A stretch of DNA of 64,000 nt from the NCBI GenBank assembly GCA_031763025.1, contig JASSKH010000038.1, positions 1,033,001 through 1,097,000 of the forward strand. The letters run 5' to 3'. Positions 52,656 through 63,485 of this stretch are shown here, one piece after another. The position numbers and the translations under genes are program-made. The notes beneath the pieces are model-generated. The model was not told where the DNA came from. It saw only the letters and a list, made by a program, of their open reading frames with translations, and searched no databases. Every line of letters starts with the position of its first letter. The stretch's first letter is position 1. This stretch comes from Macrocystis pyrifera. Its lineage: Eukaryota > Sar > Phaeophyceae > Laminariales > Laminariaceae.

Positions 52656-55330
52656 CTACCAGATGGTCTCCCGGCCGAACTCCTGCAAATCGACCACCCC
52701 GCATTCGCCCCGTGCTTTCACAACATCCTTGTCAGTGGTTGGGTAACAGGAGAAGTCCCCCACCAGTGGGAAGATGCAACCATCAAGGTCTTCACAAAAA
52801 GAAGGACCGAACTGAGTGCAACAACTACAGAGGGATTTCGTTTGTTGCCCACGCAGGCAAAGTTTTGTTGAAAATCGTCGCGTCCCGCCTCAGCAACTAC
52901 TGCGAGACCGAGGAATTACTCCCGGAGGAACAGTGCGGCTGCCGCCCCGCACGATCAACGATTGATATGTTGTTCGTCGTGCGCCGGTTGCAAGAGCTTG
53001 GACGACAGAGGAAAATTCGCCTGTACTTGTGCTTCATCGATCTGCAGAAGGCATTCGACTCTGTCGACCGAGAGCTGTTATGGGAGGTGCTCACACGTTT
53101 TAGCGTACCAACTAAAATGCTGAGAATTATCCGTAATTTCCACGATGGCATGCGGGCCTGCGTGCGTACGGATGACGCCGAGCACTCGGAATGGTTTGAA
53201 GTCACGCAGAGGCCGCGGCGAGGTAGTGTGCTATCACCGTTACTGTTCAATATATTCTTCGCTGCTGCGTTACACGTCGTACTAGTAAGCTTTAGTCATG
53301 ACGAAGCCATGGTAAGGGATTTGGTCCAACTCAATGATGCTAGAGTAGTCGGAACGGAGCAGCAGGAGCCGTTGGCGTGCGCGCGAAGGGCTGTATGGGG
53401 CGTGTTGTACGCCGATTACGCAGGGATTGTCTCGAAGTCGGCTGAAGGGCTCGCGAAAAAGATGACAGTCATCGTGACTGTCTTCGAAGCAGCAGGCCTT
53501 ACGGTATCGGAAACGAAGACAGAGGCAATGCTACTACAAACGCCAGACCAGAAATCCCTCGCACCACCGCTCGTCATCGAAGCAGCAGCCCAGAGGTATA
53601 AGCAGACGGCCCAGTTCTTATACATAGGCGGCATCATCCACCAAAACGCTGACCGCTCGCTCGAAATCGACCGACGGATCCGTCTCATGCGAGCATGCCT
53701 CAAACGGTTTAGCCCGGAGCTGTATGATAGGACGACCGCCCTCCTTAGCCTGAAAGTCTGAATGCTGAAGGCGGAGGTGATTGAGACCCTGCTGTACGGG
53801 TGTGTGACGTGGATCCTCAGAGCGGAACACTTTGCCAAGCTTCGAACGGCTCACCACCAAGTCCTGTTGCGAGTCATTGGCTTCCAGCGCCGACTTCGTA
53901 CTGATCATACCACCCTCTCGTACGCGAAGGCTCTCAAGATGACACGTTGCAAGAGCATCGAAACGACCATCCGCAAACGGCGTCTCTTCTTCGCGGGGGG
54001 GGTGGCACGGCCATGCAAGGATCGATTACCCAGTTGGGCAATGTTCGGGATGATGGCTGGTGGGGAGAACCCAAGACCTGGCGGACAGTTTAAGACTTGG
54101 CATAGATGCATAGACGAAGACCTTAGGGAGTTCCGAGCCACCGAAGGGTCAACGGAGCTTGCCCCCTTGGTGTTAGGAGTTGAGGCCGCGTTGTGGCCCA
54201 CTGCAGCCAAAAAGGCCGGGAAATGGTACTGGGGGATCCTCGAAGCAGCCGAAAGGTTCATGGTGAGGTGGCACGAGGCTGAGACTGAGCTGAGCAGGCA
54301 GCGCCGCGCATCCGCCGTGGGTGGTGTCTAAGGGGATGGGGGGAGGGGGGGGAACAAGAGGGGTAGCAGAAAACCCGACCAAGGGAATGCGGAGAGGGGA
54401 GGGAACAGGAGTAGAAGGGAAACTGCAGTGGACGAAAGTAGGAAGGAGATGGCAGATAGGGTAGCAAGGTACCGGGCAGACTAGGAAGTAGAACATGCCT
54501 ATACTACTCGTACCAACAACTGGTGCAGCTGGTTCGAACATGGTCTTCCTTTGTCTTTCTTTTGTTTTTGTTTATTTTTATTTCATTTTTTTTTTCTTCT
54601 TTTTGCGCTGACCCTATGTGATTTTCATTTCATTTCTTTCTCTTCATTTCTCCGATCGATAAGCCTTAGCGAAGGAGTCGTGTGGCGTGGGTGGATGACG
54701 AGCCTGCTTTGCTTGTTTCGTATTGTCTGACGCCGAGGGGCCGGGCATAGTTAGACGAACGCTGGACGAAGGCGGCAGGCAGGGTATCAAGGTACCAGGC
54801 GGACCAGCAGGGAGACCCTGGCTGTGCTACTCGTACCTTGAACTGCTGCCGCTACCTGGAGGATGCTCTGTGCTTTGTTTGGTTTGCCTGTTATTTTCCC
54901 TGTGTTCTTAGTCTTAACTCTGTTGACGGCTAGTGGTGTTTTTCTTCTTTTTCCTTTTTTTTCCAGTTCGTTCTTTTCAAGTGTCTGCCAGATCCCCTGC
55001 GGGGGGGGGCACGGTGGTTTGTTTCTTGCGTTTTTTATTTGTTTTCTTGTTTCTTTTTCTCTTTCGAATTGTCTTTTTTGTTTTTGTTTTTTTTTCTCTC
55101 TGTTTCGTTTCGTTCCTCTAGGTCATGGAATGTGTATGTCGTGCTTGTCGTACGCAGTATGATGACATGTCACTGCATTGCATACGTGGTAACGTAGTAT
55201 CTCTGTGGCGTAGCTTTGTGACCACAGAACTTGTATCTCTAGGATTGTAGAATCGGCACGGGCACTGGTCGTGCTGGATGTCGACGGTAGAAGGAACGGT
55301 TTTATGTGAAGAAAACAACAACTACCCGTC
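52656..55330 (+). mobile_element. 5'-truncated non-LTR retrotransposon (LINE), degenerate
   Basis: The insert begins inside the reverse transcriptase: [19 protein letters not shown], then after a +1-type frame change near 52797, [58 protein letters not shown] and [14 protein letters not shown]. The catalytic YADD is YADY here, and an in-frame stop at 53759-53761 splits the frame before the C-terminal part (LLYGCVTW, SYAKALKMTRCKS), which ends at 54331. The 5' endonuclease is absent. The 3' UTR holds G-rich and T-rich tracts and an internal duplication (54448-54540 and 54768-54860), ending in an AACAACAAC-type tail. It is opposite in strand to the host gene and lies in the intron 52031-55903. 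The copy is inactive. Confidence 0.9.
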
Positions 55331-55903
55331 CTAGGGAGCGCATGTGCTAAGGATCGACTTCAAACCCTGAATACTCGAACTAAAGCCGATGCTAAGGGGA
55401 AAAGTATCGAAACATTCTGAAAGGTTAGCTTTCACGCCATTTCAGCTGCTGCGTCTCGCGCATAAGTTGCAATGAAATTCTGTTGACATGAAGAATTAAT
55501 CGATTCAGCGAAAAACCCTCTTTACAGTCGGTACTGCATGCAGGGTCTGGATTCGAAGCTTGTACGACGGAGCAATATTTTGCCGAAGGTTCACGAAATT
55601 ATTCAAGGTCATCCGACAATCCAATCTCGCCAATAGATGAGCAAATGGTTGAACCCTTGGCAAACTTTTGCGCGGTTGAAAACCAGAATATGCCGGGCAC
55701 TCACTGTATGAATTACCAACCGCAATAGAAATCTCTCGCGAATAGTGTATAATACAATTAACAACCTAAATTACAGCTTCAAGTTCTCCACGAGATACCG
55801 CGGCTGAAATGGTGTAATAGCGAATATTTCCGATTTTTTCAGATACTGTTTCCATTAGCATTAGCCTTAGCAACTATCAGGCAGCGTGTAGAGGGTCACT
55901 TAC

Positions 55904-56043
55904 CATCGCCAGTTGTCACGGTTTCCGGAAAAACGATCGACTTGCTGCAGAAAGCATCCTTCGTCAAGGCTCTCACGAGCTCGGCAGCGGCTAAACGAAT
56001 GCCGTGATCGGTGCTCGCAAGGCAAGCAACTATCTGTCGAGGT
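55904..56043 (-). CDS. Armadillo-repeat exon
   Basis: Encodes RQIVACLASTDHGIRLAAAE then LVRALTKDAFCSKSIVFPE. 'IVACLASTDHGIRLAAAELVRALT' is a clear armadillo unit. Acceptor TTGTTGCACAG, perfect donor GATG|GTAAGT. Phase fits 51835-52030 across the LINE-bearing intron. A 178-bp tandem duplication starts 44 bases upstream of it. Confidence 0.85.
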
Positions 56044-56087
56044 CTGTGCAACAAACGGAACGTGCAATCGTTGGGCCATTCGGACAG

Positions 56088-56443
56088 GGGAGTTATGTGT
56101 GATTCGTGTAGGCCCGCGAATATTCGGGGCCCAAGCGTAACGTGGATACTGCGCTTCCCGCACGACCGAAAGCCTATAAGGGGTTGGGTGAGCGTGCCGG
56201 TAGTCAGTGCGTGGGTTTGACAGCGTTCGTGCTAGGTCCCTCCGAGAAGGATCCACAAGTGAGTCGGGAGTTATGTGTGATTCGTGTAGGCCCGCGAATA
56301 TTCGGGGCCCAAGCGTAACGTGGATACTGCGCTTCCCGCACGACCGAAAGCCTATAAGGGGTTGGGTGAGCGTGCCGGTAGTCAGTGCGTGGGTTTGACA
56401 GCGTTCGTGCTAGGTCCCTCCGAGAAGGATCCACAAGTGAGTC
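56088..56443. repeat. Tandem duplication, 178-bp unit x2, essentially identical
   Basis: Unit 1 is 56088-56265 and unit 2 is 56266-56443; by eye they are identical ('gggagttatgtgtgattcgt' to 'ccacaagtgagtc'). It lies in the intron just upstream (in gene sense) of the armadillo exon 55904-56043. Open frames inside repeat in both units and are not exons. Confidence 0.95.
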
Positions 56444-57056
56444 ATGACATGATAGAGGGGGTAGGTCTGGGCCAACATCGTTATGGCTGACGGGGCTTCC
56501 TCATGAACCGCGCAACTACCGACCTCTTTATTTTCGACCCTATTTTTATTTTCAGCGGTTTGGTTCTTTTTTTGTGGGGCGCTTATCATGCCTCTTGAGG
56601 GCAGTCAATTCTTTGGCGAGGTATCCGGCTCCTCAGCACAAGAGTCTACGCAAAAAGTGGTATGTCCCCTTGCCATAGACTAACCCGAGTTTTAATTTAC
56701 GTTGGACCCAAGGAAACCCTGAGCATTGTCGGAAGATAAATGAAAAGTTGTAACGAGCGAATGGAGTTGCTATTCGTGCACCACCGCCTAACGCATAGGG
56801 TATGCCTTTAGGTATCGTTGCTTAGCCGGGTGAAGCCGGGGACCATGTAAAAAACTCGAAAATAGTCGTTATTACTCAAAAACATCCGTTTTTGATTTTT
56901 ACGATACTTCACCAATGCACGCAAGTTGACGACATCCACAAATATCCACCAAGGCGAGTGCAGGGCGAGAGCCACCGAATCGCAGATTGTGGAGATCCTC
57001 GCGAAAAAGTCTCCTTCAGATGTTGTCTCTCACCTCGAGCCCCTTGCTAGGCCTAC

Positions 57057-57212
57057 CACGATCGAGAGGTCATTTCTTGTGACCATTGTGTGTAGCAGCG
57101 TGAGGCAAGCATTCTTGACCCACAGGCTAGGTCTTCCAAGGAAGCAGGCAACGGCGGGGACCACTCCTTCCAGTACTCTAGAGTTAACACTCTGTCGTGA
57201 AGCAGACAGGAC
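57057..57212 (-). CDS. Armadillo-repeat exon
   Basis: Fifty-two codons, phase 0 to 0: RQSVNSRVLEGVVPAVACFL then LWVKNACLTLLHTMVTRNDL. 'VLEGVVPAVACFLGRPSLWVKNACLTLLH' is an excellent armadillo match. Acceptor CCCCGCAG, donor GTG|GTAGGC. Confidence 0.9.
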
Positions 57213-57531
57213 CTGCGGGGTGACGAGCAGAACACGTGTTGGTACGAGCGCGCGCCTCTCCGTCTGATGTGGCGTTGTATACCGATGTGCTCACACATAG
57301 ACCGTGAACAACTTAGGTTGCTGGGGCGAGACAGAGGAGATAATTGTCGACTCCAAACATATGGCAACGACCATTGGTCAGGGTCAATGAATCGGTGGAA
57401 ATCTCTGGCACGTACTCACGCTATGATGAACATAGCCCGCAAGATAACGAGGTGTCGTTCCTGAAGACATGCTCGGATCAGAGGTACACTTGTCTCTGTG
57501 GATGACAACGGCCCTAGAGTGGGAACGTTAC

Positions 57532-57653
57532 CTTGCCGATCGCCAGCAGGGACATATGCAGCACCGCGTCTCCCGGCCCGCACCGCACCAAGCGGCAACA
57601 CAGCAACAGAATGTCGTTCAAGCGCTCTGTTCGTCTCTGTTCGCTTTTTCCCC
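57532..57653 (-). CDS. Armadillo-like exon
   Basis: Encodes RRTERLNDILLLCCRLVRCG then PGDAVLHMSLLAIGK. Helical Leu/Cys-rich pattern of an armadillo unit. Acceptor ATGTGCAG|GG, donor AAG|GTAACG; phase fits both 58072-58255 and 57057-57212. Confidence 0.78.
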
Positions 57654-58071
57654 CTGCACATTATAGCAAACATGATGGATATAGGTAATATCCTCAAATA
57701 TCGGAGCCCATTCGGCGATCATTAAACCCGTGGTACGCGAGACGGGGGCTAAGTTAAGAAGCCGCTCACACTGGGTCCCATTGCGTTTGTTCCTGGGTAC
57801 TATAATCGATGGCGTTTTGTTATACGCTGTCTTTTTCACTAGTCTTCCTTGAGCTACAAGATTGGCGCTGCTGTTACAAATTCGGAGAGCATTCTTCCTG
57901 TACGGAAGGGTCTACAGTGCACTACCAGGCGAAGTGTGTTTTACAAATTCCAGCTGTGCAGGAACTATCGACAACCCCAGGCATACGCAGGGACTATCGA
58001 CACCCCCGGCGACACGGCCAGCTAGCAGTGTGAAGTGAGTGAGTATAGGCTAAAGCTTATCATCCTCTCAC

Positions 58072-58255
58072 CGTGCATATCGGCAGAACGATTCACAGGC
58101 GCTGGCATTCCGTTCAAGCTTCCCCAGCGATTCTTGCGAAGTTCACTTGATACTTCTTTCTTCGACCGAGAATGCCGTGTATCCTCGTTTTCCGGCGTGA
58201 AACCTTCAGGAAAGTCGAGCAGCGATAAAACTGCCCGGAAGAGCATTTGTACAAC
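58072..58255 (-). CDS. Most upstream recognised exon
   Basis: Acceptor TGACATTCAG and donor CACG|GTGAGA. It reads VVQMLFRAVLSLLDFPEGF, then a polar stretch (HSRSKKEVSSELRKN, MPAPVNRSADMHG). The start fits an armadillo helix, the rest a loop. No initiator Met context is convincing, so the true 5' end is probably further right. Confidence 0.6.
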
Positions 58256-58306
58256 CTGAATGTCAAGCGAAGGGGCGGTACAGAAGACAAAATGGGGATA
58301 GCGACC

Positions 58307-58520
58307 TCTGTTCGTTTAGTCAGTTTATATGACAGTTACGTACCGGTCGGTACCATTGCCTATTGTGGATTATGTTACTCTATACATCTGAGGTTGTAAG
58401 TGGTGACGCACAACGCTCACTTCTTCTCTGCCCCTACTCTGTGGGAGGCCAATAATACACGTCCTTAAGCATCCATCCATAGACTGCAATGCAGTCTGGG
58501 CTACCGTTGCCTGAGGCTAC
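58307..58520 (+). repeat. Dispersed repeat, left copy of a pair
   Basis: About 210 bp shared, at roughly 85% by eye, with 63486-63693 in the same orientation: 'acagttacgtaccgg.tggt', 'catctgaggttgtaagtggt', 'catccatccatagactgc' and 'gtctgggctaccgttgcctg'. The pair encloses about 5 kb. No family recognised. Confidence 0.75.
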
Positions 58521-59040
58521 GAAAATTCTAGAAATGTGTGCTGGTCCACGGCCTCACGAGAGATGACATTGGAGACTTTCGAGCTCATCGTCAAGTATTG
58601 GAAAGTATTTCGTTTTTGAGCGGCGGCTTCGATTGCGCCGCTTTTAGAGAAGAAGCCGAATACAGAACGCGAGAGAAGTCCGATGGGAAGCAACAACAGC
58701 TAATTATCGCTGGTACATCAGGGAGGGATGCTATATCACCATCGTCGGAACGTTCCAATGGTGGATGCGGAAGCCGCGTGGAGGATCTCGAAGACGATGC
58801 CGTAGAGACGACGTCACAGCTACTGCTGTAAAGTTGCAGTAGCAACCAGCCCTAAGGTGGAAAGAGAACGGTGGGTAGAGAGCAGCAGCTTATGTTCTAC
58901 GTATGGTAGGAATTTAACCATAAGCACCTTTGCCGTGTGAAGCGGATAGGGGGGAAGGTTACAACAGCACCAGCTGAAGGGTCTACGGCAAGAGTACAAC
59001 CGTGGGCACCCCCGCTGTTTGTGAAGGATGGGGGAATTAT
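58521..59040. other. Unassigned region with a plus-strand 97-codon open frame
   Basis: A plus-strand ATG frame (58538-58831) reads GGFDCAAFREEAEYRTREK and RVEDLEDDAVETTSQLLL; the minus strand is also open and Ser-rich. Neither has splice or domain support. A short minus stretch (58600-58680) with acceptor TTCTCTAAAAG and a GTGAGG donor could be a further upstream exon, but its phase does not fit 58072-58255. Confidence 0.3.
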
Positions 59041-59465
59041 AGGTCGTAAGGGGTTTATTTCCCGTATGCAGGAGGTGAAGTCGTACGGGATTTATTTCCC
59101 GTATGCAGGAGTTTAAGACATGAGGGATTTATTTTCCGTGTGCAGAAGCTTAACCCCTTTAGTACCGCAGTCCCGATTTGGGGACAAACCAGTCTAATTC
59201 CAAGTGGTTTGTCCCCTAAACGGGACTACGGTACTAAAAGGGTTAAGTCGTGCGGGATTTATTTCCCGTATGCAGTAGTTTAAGACATGAGGGATTTATT
59301 TTCCGTGTGCAGAAGGTTAAGTCGTGCGGGATTTATTTCCCGTATGCAGGAGGCCAAGTCGTGCGGGATTTAGTCCCTGTATGCAGGATTATAAGTCGTG
59401 CGGAATATACGTCCCGTGTACAGGAGACTAAAAGTCGTGCGGGATTCATTTCCCGTATGCAGGAG
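59041..59465. repeat. Minisatellite, about 33-34-bp unit
   Basis: The unit 'aagtcgtgcgggatttattt' + 'cccgtatgcaggagg' recurs about ten times with small changes. The array is interrupted at 59150-59246 by a TTAA-flanked palindromic element. An open plus frame through the array (RDLFPVCSS-type peptide repeat) is an artefact of the unit. Confidence 0.9.
59150..59246. mobile_element. PiggyBac-type MITE (TTAA target duplication)
   Basis: An 89-bp near-perfect palindrome (59154-59242) starts 'ccccttt.agtaccg.agtc' and ends with its reverse complement ('gactacggtactaaaaggg'), with arms of about 37 bp. It is flanked on both sides by TTAA (59150-59153 and 59243-59246), and removing it with one TTAA restores the surrounding minisatellite phrase 'cagaag.ttaagtcgtgcgg'. 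TTAA duplication and CCC-starting ends are the mark of the piggyBac superfamily. It has no coding capacity. Confidence 0.85.
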
Positions 59466-59565
59466 GCTGCAGATATGGACATCGCAACGCGAGGAACATT
59501 CTGCTCAATTCGCGAGAGGCCGCACAGCCGCCATGCTGTGAGGGTCCACCTCATGATTTGGTAAC

Positions 59566-61920
59566 GGGTGGAAGCTTCCACTCGTCTTCCAAACCTTCCT
59601 TTTGGAAGTCAAAAACTTCCAACACTTTCCTTTTGACCTCCAGATGGAAGTTTCTAACTACCAAATGGAATTTATAGAAGTCGAAATCGAACTTGTGGAA
59701 GTCAAAATGGAAGCCGGGTGGAAGCTTGCAAATTGGCTTTCAAAACTTCCAAAACTCCCCTTTCGACTACCTTAACGTCCAGATGGAAGTCGAAAACTTC
59801 CATTAAGAAGTCAAAATGGAGGTTTTGCAAGTTGAATGGAAAATGGAAGTCGCGTGGTATGCTCATACCCGACTTTCAAAATTTCCGTTTCGATTTCCGA
59901 AACTTCCATTTTCACTTCCAAATGGAAGTTTTGGACTTTCAAATGGAAGTGCCGGGCTTTCAAATGGAAGTGTTGTACTTCCAAATGAAAGGTTTTGACT
60001 TCCGAATAGAAGTTGTGGAAGGCAAATGGAAGTTGCGGAAGTCAAAATGGAAGTTTTCTAAGTCAAAATGGAAGCACCCAGTGGGAATCAGCCCGGAATT
60101 TTTGCCGATCTCTCTGGCGCATGCACTGGGCGTCCAAATTCGCAATATATAGCATGTAGTTAAGGGTTTGTTTTCAGTGTCGCCATCGCCGACCAGGATT
60201 AGATAGAACTGTTTTTGCGGCTTCTACCGTTGCTGCTGTGTACATGACGGTATCTCTCCCAAAGTCATGTCATTATCATGGGTGCTGGCGGAGTATCAAA
60301 GTTGTGGCAATATATCACACCACCCATCGGCCTCTGCGATAGCTCCATTTCTCTTACATACAACCTGGTATACCGAAACGTAGGATTACGAGTTCCGCAA
60401 AACTACATTCACATGGCCACGTTTGTGCATGAAATAGGGGAGTACCTGGAAGTGAGTGAAATATGACTGGAAGATTTGTAAGTGAAATGGAAGTTAAACA
60501 GCATGCTTGGTTTACATCCACTCCAAACGGGCGCTGATGAACGTTTACGTGTAAACTGAAGTAAAATATAAGTTTTGGAAGTTGAATGGAGGTCGATGGA
60601 AGCAAGTGGAAGTAGGTGGAGGTTAAGCTTGAACTTGGTAGTGGGTATATACTTCTACGCACGAACCTGGAAGCTTACGTGGAAACTAAGGTTAAAAGGA
60701 ACTTGTAGAACTTGAAAGGCAGTCATGAAAGTTGAATGGAAGTAGGTGCAAGTTCTTGGAAATAGGCGTAGGTTTTGCTTGCAAATGGGAGTGAATAGAA
60801 GGATCTGCGGTCGTACATGGAAGTTTTCCATAGTAATACAAGTCAAGTATATGCTCTAGAAATAGAACGGAAGTGAATGTAGTACGTGGAATTAGGCCAA
60901 AGTCCCACTTGCATATAGGAGTGGATAGAAGCGTCTGCAGACGTAGATGAGAGTTTTCCATGGTAATAGAAGGCAAACACATTTATTGGGAGTTTATTAG
61001 AAGTGGGTGCAAGTACGTGGAAATACGTCAAAGTATGTTGAAGGTATTCGCGTATGTAGGGGTTACATGTATGTTTGGAAGTTGGATAATTGGAAGCAGA
61101 TGTAAGTGAGTGGGATTAGGTAGAAGGTAAGCTTGAATATGGGAATGGGTGGAAGCGTCTGCGGACGAAAGTGGAAGTTTCTATTGACATGGAAGTTAAA
61201 TGGAAGATAAATAAGTAAACTGTAGCCATTGGAAGTTTGATGGAAGTGCGTGGTAAGTACGTACAAACAGGTAGGAGTCGCACTTGAATATGGGAGTGGT
61301 CAGAAGATTGTGCGTATTCAGATGCAAGTTTTGTCGAAATAGTTCAATGGAAGCGGATGCAAGTAAGTGGAAGTAAGTGGACGTTACGGTTGAGTATGGA
61401 AGTGGACAGAAGATTGTGCGGACGCCGATGGAAGCTTTTTTGAAGGTAGAAGTCCAACGGAACTTCTAGACGTGAAGTGGAAGTGGGTGACAGTAGGTGG
61501 AAGTATATCAATGTGTATGGAAACTTGGTGGAAATTGGAAAAAGGTTCCACCGGGCATGACCGTGAAAGCTTCCACTTTGCTTCCACTTGCTTCAACTTT
61601 GGAAACTTCCACTGGATTGCGCTAGCTTCCAAAAATGAAAACTTTCACGGACTAAATAGAAGTTTCCACTCGACTTCCAAAACTTCCACAACTTCCATTT
61701 GGAAGTCAAAAACTTCCAAAGCTTGCATTTGGAAGTCAAAAACGTCCATTTTGACAAGCTTGCATTTGGAAGTCAAAAACCTCCATTTTGACTTCCACAA
61801 CTTCCATTTAGAAGTCACAAACTTTCATTTGGAAGTTATATACTTCCACTTGGAAGTCAAAAGGGAAGTTTTGGAAGTTTTTGACTTCCAAATGGAAGTT
61901 TTGGAAGCTTCCATTCATTT
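59566..61920. repeat. GGAAGT/ACTTCC degenerate satellite
   Basis: Nearly every 8 to 20 bases carries 'ggaagt' or its complement, in phrases such as 'aagtcaaaatggaagttttgg' and 'acttccaaatggaagt'. The outer parts (59566-60075 and 61560-61918) contain both orientations and can fold; the middle (60440-61500) is mostly 'tggaagt.a.tggaagta.g' in one orientation. Long open frames here (KSKTSIWKSKTS-type) are satellite artefacts. Confidence 0.85.
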
Positions 61921-62099
61921 ACCAAACATTGAGGACCACCGTGCTGTACGTACCCCACCAAGAGGGGATAGGGGATGGGCAAGCCGCGTGACGTACAAGT
62001 CGCGTGCCCTCTGCTGCGAGAAGTTTAGTGGCGGAGGTGGGCGCATGGGAATCGGGTACTGTCTGCAGCAGTACCAACAACGACGGGAATAGCGTCTGA

Positions 62100-63480
62100 A
62101 CAGCAACAAATACTACATGACAGCAGTAGCAACGACAGCGGCAAGGTCGTGAAGTGGACAGACAGGTATCTCGTCAGCTGGAGCTTTTCAGTGCTCCGGC
62201 TATTTCGCGGGCGAGAGGTTACGCCTAGACTTTCTGGTGGGTGTTCGTATGAGTAGTTTTCTCTTACGATTGGAAACAGCCGTCGGTCGAAATGTGTTAT
62301 TGATCGTACAAATGGAGATATGTCTTTTTCGACTGGAATTGGATTCGTTCCGGGAACGTCGCATGTGATAGATGCCGTTTGCGACGTTTGGGGATTGCTA
62401 CATTATATGGTAGCTATCGTTTCTCCCGGGTAGGTGTGGTGGATGATACGCAGGATGTGCGTGGTTCATCACTGGTTACGGATCTCTGAATGATACCTGA
62501 CATGGGTTATATAACTTGTCCCGGGAAAGTCGTGAATGGTACGAAGGTAGAATATCGTCTATAGGCTCGTCCTGGATGGTACACATAGCCTTTGTTTTTC
62601 GTTTGGTAGTTTTGAAGTGTATTTTCATGTTCAGGTCAAACAGTCTTTGTAAATCCGAAAAACGTATGCCTGGGAGTGTTTTTCTGGTATAGACAGGACC
62701 AGAAGGGGACTGGTGGAACTGATATTTATATTTTTAACGGATTGGCGAAGAAATGGTACGTGGGTACACCTTGAGAGGTGTATTACTGATAAGTGGCACC
62801 GGTGATGGCTATTGATTTTATTCCTAAATGCTGAAATATTTGTTTGTGGTTATTCACTGGTTGCAGAATAAGGGGGGTGGTTGCACACTGATTCATTATT
62901 GGTTATTCTACCAACAGTATCGTTGAGCGAACTTGAATTTGCTCGCAAAGGAGAAAAATGGAGTATTTGACGATCTGCGGATGGTCGAATAACTGGAGGG
63001 CTTGGGCTGTTCGTGTTGAAAGTTGCGGCATTTCAATGTTCCGTGATTCGTTTATTTGGATCTAGTATACGAAAGCCAAACGAGAGAACTTTCATTTTCG
63101 GTGTTGTGATGTATCACAAGCGACTTTTATTTCGGGGAATTTTAGTCCCAGATTAATTCTGTGTGAAAAAGGATGTATGCTATCCCGCGTTTACAGTTAA
63201 GATCTGTGTATCTATGGCGGTGGTCGCAAGGGACAAAGGAAGGTCCTTGGCCGAGGAACCTCGCGATCTCTGGCATGATATTGTTCCGCTTAGTTTTTAA
63301 ATTTTTGGCGAGGCTACTGAAGTCATTTCCAGTGATTGCAATGGTTTGTGTGGGATTGAGGAAGAGGTTTTTTACTTGTCGTCGGGATGAGTTTCCTTTT
63401 GCCATTACTGTGGTTAATATAGGCCAAGGAGTTACGCTCGGGTTATTTCGGTTCGTCACTGCTATGTAAAGAGCGAGGGA
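62100..63480. other. A/T-richer region, no confident gene
   Basis: About 1.4 kb with visibly more A/T than its surroundings. A minus-strand open stretch at 63142-63459 reads KNLKTKRNNIMPEIARFLG then QGPSFVPCDHRHRYTD, faintly like the segment upstream of LINE reverse transcriptases ('LLSKG..FVP'). No reverse transcriptase motifs follow in any frame that I can see. Confidence 0.3.
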
Positions 63481-63485
63481 GGATG

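Larger units (their letters stand above)
533..58255 (-). other. Probable giant gene locus: ARM-IQ-ANK-polycystin channel
   Basis: This entry gathers the minus-strand exons listed separately. Seen directly: about 45 candidate exons, all on one strand, with donors such as CAG|GTAGGT, GAG|GTACGT and ATG|GTAAGT. Reading phase is continuous across 21 exons from 35190 to 9455, and across shorter runs: 58255-57057, 56043-50787, 47882-43396, 40791-39960 and 39612-38040. Domain order from the N-terminus is armadillo repeats, IQ motif, Cys-rich exon, linkers, ankyrin repeats, polycystin-type channel, Ser-rich segment, armadillo-like repeat. Phase breaks near 56.5, 50, 48.5, 42, 41, 39.8, 37.9 and 35.5 kb mean that exons are missing from my model or that more than one gene is present. 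The start codon is not seen and the 5' end probably lies beyond 58.3 kb. Confidence 0.55.

Noticed and set aside
54860-55170. Hydrophobic plus-strand frames after the LINE
   Set aside because: Same low-complexity T-rich 3' UTR effect.
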